42,160 bases of DNA from a virus. Made by a program: the position numbers and the translations under genes. This document shows positions 38,802 to 42,160 of this stretch, one piece after another (position 1 is the first letter of the stretch; the number at the start of each line of letters is the position of its first letter). Below the pieces are notes generated by a model. The model was not told the origin of the DNA. It searched no databases and saw only the letters and a program-made list of their open reading frames with translations. Location of the stretch: positions 1 to 42,160 of the IMG/VR virus record IMGVR_UViG_3300020457_000001; one strand, 5' to 3'.

Positions 38802-38972
38802 ACGCTTATGAACTGTTTAACCTTTTGCGGTTGCACGTCATTGAAGCAGATGCGATTTTTTCACACCAGTCCAGCCACGGTGAAGCCCTGCTTCGGCCAA
38901 CTGTCCCTGAGACTGACAATCGGTCAATTCAGAACCCTTTAACATTACTAGTATGTTAGGGGGTTTTGTTTT
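38802..38972 (+). ncRNA. Candidate small RNA ending in a strong terminator
   Basis: This 180-base intergenic stretch has no convincing gene but holds a GC-richer, structured block. It contains AACC/GGTT and GAAGC-CCT-GCTTC hairpins, flanked by GCC/GGC and CAGTC/GACTG pairings (about 38868-38915). A 13-bp terminator hairpin ends it. A moderate promoter lies just upstream. It could be a discrete small RNA or a structured 3' end of the late mRNA. Confidence 0.35.
38933..38972 (+). terminator. Strong terminator of the late operon
   Basis: AACCCTTTAACAT (38933-38945) pairs fully, with two G-T pairs, with 38953-38965 around a 7-base loop, followed by TTGTTTT. The next gene's GTG starts at 38973, directly after the T-tract. 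Confidence 0.85.
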
Positions 38973-39806
38973 GTGGAAATAGATGACATATCAATACAAG
39001 AAATACCTGAAGCCTCAATAGATACAACTTTAATTGCTGCACCTGAACCATTAATACCTAGCAATATAGGTTTCCCTGTTATTCAAATGCCTGGCTGTGT
39101 AAGAGCTAGGACGTTAAAAAATAAGAATTTAGTAACTTCAGATCCTAAAGGAAATTTTTATGTATGCGATGGAAACGTACCAACACTTGAAAGCATGGCT
39201 GTTGACTGGGACGGGCTATCTGCTGTTGGACCTGAGCAAGAAAAAATAAAACAAGAGCCTCCAAAGATTGTTCCTCCTGTCTTGCCAAAGAAATCAAAAA
39301 GGAATAAGAGAAAGGAAGTGGAAGAAGAGGATAGCGAAGATAACGAGCAGGGAGATACCAATGTAGGGCAACAAGATTTTAAAGTCCCAGATATTGATGG
39401 ACAGTTTATTGCAGATATAATCCCATGCCCATCTGTTAATCAAATGCAAAACAGTCCCATTGGGAGCTTAGGAAAGGGAGGTTTATCTTTAGTTAAGGGA
39501 TTTAAACGAAATGAACTTACAAATAAATGCGAAATTGTTTGGGAAGGTCTTAGTGCGATTGAGATAGCTGGCAACTACAGTCCAGAACCTACCGTAATAA
39601 TTAACACGTCAGTCATTGCAATTTCATCTGTTGTTGGCGTGACTTTGGTAGGACAGCCTCTAGCCAAATTCTTTCAAAAGCAGCTTAAAGGAAAGGCCAA
39701 AAGCTTTTCCAAGAAACTGGCTAAAAAATTGCTTGCTATTCGGAAGGAGAAGCCTCCTGTGAAGAGTTTATCTCAAAGGCGAAAGGATCAACGCCTGAAT
39801 CGTTAG
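38973..39806 (+). CDS. Cyanophage-type tail-associated protein with C-terminal membrane segment
   Basis: The 277-residue protein has a proline-rich N-terminus with S-N-I-G-F-P-V-I-Q-M-P-G-C-V, D-P-K-G-N-F-Y-V-C-D-G and a Lys/Glu-rich spacer (about 90-130). Near the C-terminus is a hydrophobic segment (V-I-A-I-S-S-V-V-G-V-T-L-V-G-Q-P-L-A) followed by a very basic tail. This M-P-G-C ... D-P-K-G ... C-D-G pattern recurs in marine cyanophages; the function is unknown. The start is GTG, placed immediately behind the late terminator, so it depends on read-through. It overlaps the convergent gene by 71 bases. Confidence 0.7.
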   Translation: MEIDDISIQEIPEASIDTTLIAAPEPLIPSNIGFPVIQMPGCVRARTLKNKNLVTSDPKGNFYVCDGNVPTLESMAVDWDGLSAVGPEQEKIKQEPPKIVPPVLPKKSKRNKRKEVEEEDSEDNEQGDTNVGQQDFKVPDIDGQFIADIIPCPSVNQMQNSPIGSLGKGGLSLVKGFKRNELTNKCEIVWEGLSAIEIAGNYSPEPTVIINTSVIAISSVVGVTLVGQPLAKFFQKQLKGKAKSFSKKLAKKLLAIRKEKPPVKSLSQRRKDQRLNR

Positions 39807-40596
39807 TAGCAGCTCCTACTTCAATACTATGGCTGTGGTCTATTAACTGATTAGGAGGCGTGATTAGGGTCACGTCCTCGCATACAACAAACGATGGTGA
39901 GCTAGGTAAATATGACACTCCAAGCTTTAGCTGCTCTGCACATACTTTTAAACGTCCCAAAGCATAATCTAATTTTTTGGCTTTATAAGCTTGTTCTAAA
40001 TATTTAACACGGGTATTCATTGCTGCCACGCAGTTATTAGTCATGCGTCTATCTAGTGGTACAGCGACCGTGGCAGTTATACCGTAATTGAAGCTTAAGT
40101 TATTACGTGCTTGACCAGTTCGGATGGGCTTGGTGAAAAGGATTCCCCCAGGATTTACTAAATTTCCATCTGCATCTGTGCTATCATCATATACATTTTC
40201 TTGGTACGTTGGCTCAAATGGATCTTTCCAAGTGTTCACTTTTGAGATGAATGGATTAATGGTAAGAGTCGTTCCACTGCAACGGATTCCATCACCTACT
40301 TCTTGAAACATAAAGCTACCACTTTGAACCTGAATACCCTGGTTAATCACTGATCCCTGTGATGTAGCTGAAGGCGATGCTATTGTTGTAGCGTTTGCAA
40401 ATACTGGCTGACTAAATGTTATTGAGTAAAGACAGACACCGATTCCACAATAGAGTCTGTTGTAGTGGTTCGGTTGATTGTTGTTACATTTGAAAGGCCA
40501 GGATTGGCTAGAGTTTCTGTGAATGAAAAAGCGTTGCCAGCAGTTTTGATTCCCCAATCGGGTTTGTTTGCTGGTGTTACATCTACTGATGTCCAT
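39736..40596 (-). CDS. Exported cyanophage structural-type protein
   Basis: The conserved part begins with a signal-like segment (C-L-Y-S-I-T-F-S-Q-P-V-F-A-N-A) and continues with S-P-S-A-T-S-Q-G-S-V-I-N-Q-G-I-Q, G-D-G-I-R-C-S-G-T-T-L-T-I-N-P-F, R-T-G-Q-A-R-N-N-L-S and L-D-R-R-M-T-N-N-C. This pattern recurs in marine cyanophages. From ATG 40596 the frame gives 286 residues, but the first 50 overlap the previous gene in another frame and look meaningless. The real start is probably near 40443, where no ATG, GTG or TTG exists in frame (ATC is available). It is the last of four leftward genes. Function unknown; export to the envelope or virion surface is likely. Confidence 0.65.
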   Translation of the reverse strand: MDISRCNTSKQTRLGNQNCWQRFFIHRNSSQSWPFKCNNNQPNHYNRLYCGIGVCLYSITFSQPVFANATTIASPSATSQGSVINQGIQVQSGSFMFQEVGDGIRCSGTTLTINPFISKVNTWKDPFEPTYQENVYDDSTDADGNLVNPGGILFTKPIRTGQARNNLSFNYGITATVAVPLDRRMTNNCVAAMNTRVKYLEQAYKAKKLDYALGRLKVCAEQLKLGVSYLPSSPSFVVCEDVTLITPPNQLIDHSHSIEVGAATNDSGVDPFAFEINSSQEASPSE

Positions 40597-40865
40597 GTAA
40601 AGGTGATGTTATCAACTGTTTGAGGTGCATTTAATACAGCTTTAGGTGAAATAGTATTGGTTCCAATTGGCTCTATATTGTGACCTGAGACAACATATTC
40701 ATAGCCAGATCTATAATCTACCGAAGTTATAGATTCCGTGACCACAGTTTTGGTTTCTTGGCGTGAATTAAGAGTTCCTGTAGAAAATGTGGGGACCACG
40801 GGAACAGCAGAAACGCTAGTCCCTGTAAAGGATATAAGTAGTAATAACTTATATATTTTATGCAC
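40419..40865 (-). CDS. Exported cyanophage protein, 148 aa
   Basis: The 148-residue protein has a clear signal peptide (M-H-K-I-Y-K-L-L-L-L-I-S-F-T-G-T-S-V-S-A) and a beta-rich mature part with Y-R-S-G-Y-E-Y-V-V-S-G-H-N, I-T-F-T-W-T-S-V-D and S-V-S-V-F-T-Q at the end. The family is familiar from marine cyanophages, where it lies beside the other exported proteins. The ATG overlaps the preceding stop, so the cluster is translated as a unit. Function unknown. Confidence 0.75.
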   Translation of the reverse strand: MHKIYKLLLLISFTGTSVSAVPVVPTFSTGTLNSRQETKTVVTESITSVDYRSGYEYVVSGHNIEPIGTNTISPKAVLNAPQTVDNITFTWTSVDVTPANKPDWGIKTAGNAFSFTETLANPGLSNVTTINRTTTTDSIVESVSVFTQ

Positions 40866-41362
40866 TATTTAACAGTTATTTCTGAACTTGTTTGACCTGT
40901 AGCTGTAGTACCTGCTCCTCCAGCAGTGATCGTAACAACACCTGCACTTGTGACCGTTCCAGCAAGATTTCCAGCTACACCTCCAGATGTGACAACTGTG
41001 TTACCGAAGGCTGGCATATCAGCTACAACTCCTGCTGAGACATCCACTCCTGATCCTATTGCTGGTATGGCATCTCCTTGGAGCCAGCTTTCCTCGAAAG
41101 AATAAGCACTTCCTACAGTATTCATCTCGTAAACACCAACATCAAGGGTTGCTGCTGCGGAAGAAGATCCTGCTGTTAATTTTCCAAAGTGTTCTCCAGT
41201 AGTAACTTTCATGTTATTACCAGAGACAGCATAAGTAGATGGAACTCTAATGGCCTGTACTGCTGCTCCATCAACTTTTAAGCTTGCCGATTGAGTATGC
41301 TTGATTGCTATATCAGCACTGGCTGGTGATGCTAATAAAAGCAAAAGAAGAAATCGTTTCAT
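40865..41362 (-). CDS. Exported cyanophage protein, 165 aa
   Basis: The 165-residue protein starts with a textbook signal peptide (M-K-R-F-L-L-L-L-L-L-A-S-P-A-S-A) and continues with S-A-S-L-K-V-D-G-A-A-V-Q-A-I-R-V-P-S-T-Y, then G-V-A-G-N-L-A-G-T-V-T-S-A-G. This is a well-recurring cyanophage family of unknown role; a beta-sandwich that coats the virion or the cell envelope is likely. It is the second gene of the leftward unit and overlaps its neighbours by 1 and 4 bases. Confidence 0.75.
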   Translation of the reverse strand: MKRFLLLLLLASPASADIAIKHTQSASLKVDGAAVQAIRVPSTYAVSGNNMKVTTGEHFGKLTAGSSSAAATLDVGVYEMNTVGSAYSFEESWLQGDAIPAIGSGVDVSAGVVADMPAFGNTVVTSGGVAGNLAGTVTSAGVVTITAGGAGTTATGQTSSEITVK

Positions 41363-41862
41363 TGAAGCTTGCCGTCTCCACCGATAGGGCGGTTAGTGAT
41401 TGGATCAACCCTTTGGACTTCAGCTTGTTTGGCTATAAGTTCCAATGGCTGTTTAACAATAATAGTTTGATAACCTCCTGCTGTTGGTATAGCACCTGAC
41501 CCTTCTCCCTCTTTTTTCTTTTTCTTGCTGCCACCATTAGCTCCTACGCTAATTCCCCATCCAGCTAAAATATTTCCAAGCAATCCAGCCGCAAATGTAC
41601 TATCAATTCTAGGCTGGTCTGGAATATCCATTCCAAACATCCTTGTTGGGAGCTTGATGTATCCCATGCTCAGAACTAGCAAGCACCAAGTGACAATAAT
41701 TGACTGAAAAATTGTAGAGGTCAGAAAAACAATTTTTTCTTGATATTCAGGCTTGTCATCATCATCTAATACTTTTTCAATTTTTTCTTCTTGCTTGGCT
41801 TGGTTTTTGACTTTTTCTTTGGCATCCATAGAAAAACGAGTAAACATGTCTACATTAGACAC
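41359..41862 (-). CDS. Membrane protein of the exported-protein cluster
   Basis: The frame starts with GTG 41862 (167 residues); ATG 41847 is an alternative that removes five residues. A charged cytoplasmic part (K-E-K-V-K-N-Q-A-K-Q-E-E-K) precedes a membrane segment (I-F-Q-S-I-I-V-T-W-C-L-L-V-L-S-M-G-Y). A second weakly hydrophobic part follows (F-A-A-G-L-L-G-N-I-L-A-G-W-G), then a basic run (S-K-K-K-K-K) and a polar tail. It opens the leftward unit, divergent from 41879 with only 16 bases between, so promoters must lie inside the genes. Function unknown. Confidence 0.7.
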   Translation of the reverse strand: MSNVDMFTRFSMDAKEKVKNQAKQEEKIEKVLDDDDKPEYQEKIVFLTSTIFQSIIVTWCLLVLSMGYIKLPTRMFGMDIPDQPRIDSTFAAGLLGNILAGWGISVGANGGSKKKKKEGEGSGAIPTAGGYQTIIVKQPLELIAKQAEVQRVDPITNRPIGGDGKLQ

Positions 41863-41878
41863 AAATGGTTAAAAAGTA

Positions 41879-42070
41879 ATGAAATTCCTAAGCCAAAGCC
41901 AAAAAGAAGTAATAGCCAAGGCCCACGGCCTCACCATTGAATCAATTAATCAAAGAATAGAAATATGGAGCGTTCTTAATGATCCAGATGTATCAAAAGA
42001 AGATTTAGTAATTGCTCAACGCCAATGGATAGAATTGCAAAAATCAACATGGCCTAATGTAAATGCCTGA
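41879..42070 (+). CDS. Small helical protein, 63 aa
   Basis: The 63-residue protein begins M-K-F-L-S-Q-S-Q-K-E-V-I-A-K-A-H-G and has a possible helix-turn-helix (H-G-L-T-I-E-S-I-N-Q-R-I-E-I-W) followed by D-V-S-K-E-D-L-V-I-A-Q-R-Q-W-I. It is soluble and mostly helical. The next gene (42063) starts inside its end. Function unknown. Confidence 0.65.
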   Translation: MKFLSQSQKEVIAKAHGLTIESINQRIEIWSVLNDPDVSKEDLVIAQRQWIELQKSTWPNVNA

Positions 42071-42160
42071 AGTTATTGCTGCCATCATCGGAGCTGGTGC
42101 ATCTGTCATCGTTATGGGTATCAGTAACATGAGTACCCGTAGAGATAGAGACACCAGAGA
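42063..42160 (+). CDS. Small membrane protein, 5' part (continues at 1-156)
   Basis: ATG 42063 overlaps the previous gene by 8 bases. The first seven residues (M-P-E-V-I-A-A) precede the repeated 77 bases, and the same frame continues at position 1 to a stop at 156, giving 58 residues with one membrane segment. Confidence 0.75.
   Translation, partial: MPEVIAAIIGAGASVIVMGISNMSTRRDRDTR
42084..42160. repeat. Right copy of 77-bp terminal direct repeat (circle junction)
   Basis: Identical to bases 1-77; joining the copies restores one complete gene. One copy should be removed for a circular map of about 42,083 bp. Confidence 0.95.

Noticed and set aside
38777-38959. 60-codon plus-strand frame after the late operon
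   Set aside because: Its end runs into the terminator hairpin, and the middle covers a structured, non-coding-looking block; no ribosome site.
1-42160. tRNA genes, CRISPR arrays, insertion sequences, integrase or attachment site
   Set aside because: I read for cloverleaf ends, regularly spaced repeats, transposase motifs and tyrosine or serine recombinase motifs and saw none that held up.

Overview
The window is one complete, circularly closed phage genome. Bases 1-77 are repeated exactly at 42084-42160, so the molecule is about 42,083 bp, and a 58-residue gene runs across the junction (starts 42063, ends 156). The gene set is that of a tailed phage with a long non-contractile (siphovirus-type) tail: no sheath, baseplate wedge, RNA polymerase, DNA polymerase, helicase or integrase is visible. 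The host is probably a marine picocyanobacterium (Prochlorococcus/Synechococcus type). This is inferred from the AT-rich sequence, the long fibre with N-A-V-G-A-S-E-L-A-D type repeats, the small exported proteins on the minus strand at the far right, and the LamG-bearing fibre, all of which look like proteins of marine cyanophages. No host gene or photosynthesis gene is present to prove it.

Layout. (1) 1-390: zone where rightward and leftward transcription end, with two interlocked terminators. (2) 356-4348: mostly leftward replication/recombination block: an SSB-like protein with an E-E-I-P-F tip, an ERF-family annealing protein, a RusA resolvase, a PD-(D/E)XK nuclease, a winged-helix protein and a probable replication protein. 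(3) 4349-7987: leftward early/regulatory block of very small genes, including a ribbon-helix-helix (RHH) protein and a candidate structured RNA. (4) 8057-38792: rightward late operon: ParB-methyltransferase fusion, terminase small and large subunits, portal, MuF protein with a C-terminal ADP-ribosyltransferase-like domain, scaffold, major capsid, head-tail connectors, tail tube, tail assembly chaperone with a -1 frameshift site, tape measure, tail tip, J-like protein, two more tube-like proteins and two large fibres. (5) 38793-41862: probable small RNA/terminator, one more rightward gene, then four leftward genes for exported or membrane proteins. (6) 41879 to 156: two small rightward genes crossing the circle junction.

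The most unusual feature is the early control architecture. Six minus-strand promoters share the same design: a TTGACA-like -35 box, exactly 17 bases, and a TAAGAT -10 box that lies inside a palindrome TAATCTTAnTAAGATTA (1995, 5137, 5984, 7248, 7873, and shortened at 15158). A weaker relative precedes the RHH gene itself. Six early leaders also carry an identical 9-base element, TCAACCACA, between promoter and start codon, usually where a Shine-Dalgarno sequence is missing. Between two early genes (5202-5267) lies a hairpin whose apical loop is TCAACCAC on the plus strand, i.e. GTGGTTGA on the minus strand. A good minus-strand promoter is placed to start a transcript at the base of that hairpin. 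The sequence therefore suggests a phage regulon with a DNA operator (probably read by the RHH protein) and an RNA element (possibly read by the hairpin RNA).

A second notable feature is the 854-residue MuF protein, whose C-terminus has an R ... S-x-T ... E-x-E set typical of ADP-ribosyltransferases. It is followed on the opposite strand by a tiny gene under an early-type operator promoter. The genome has no recognised endolysin or holin; lysis genes must be among the unassigned small membrane proteins.
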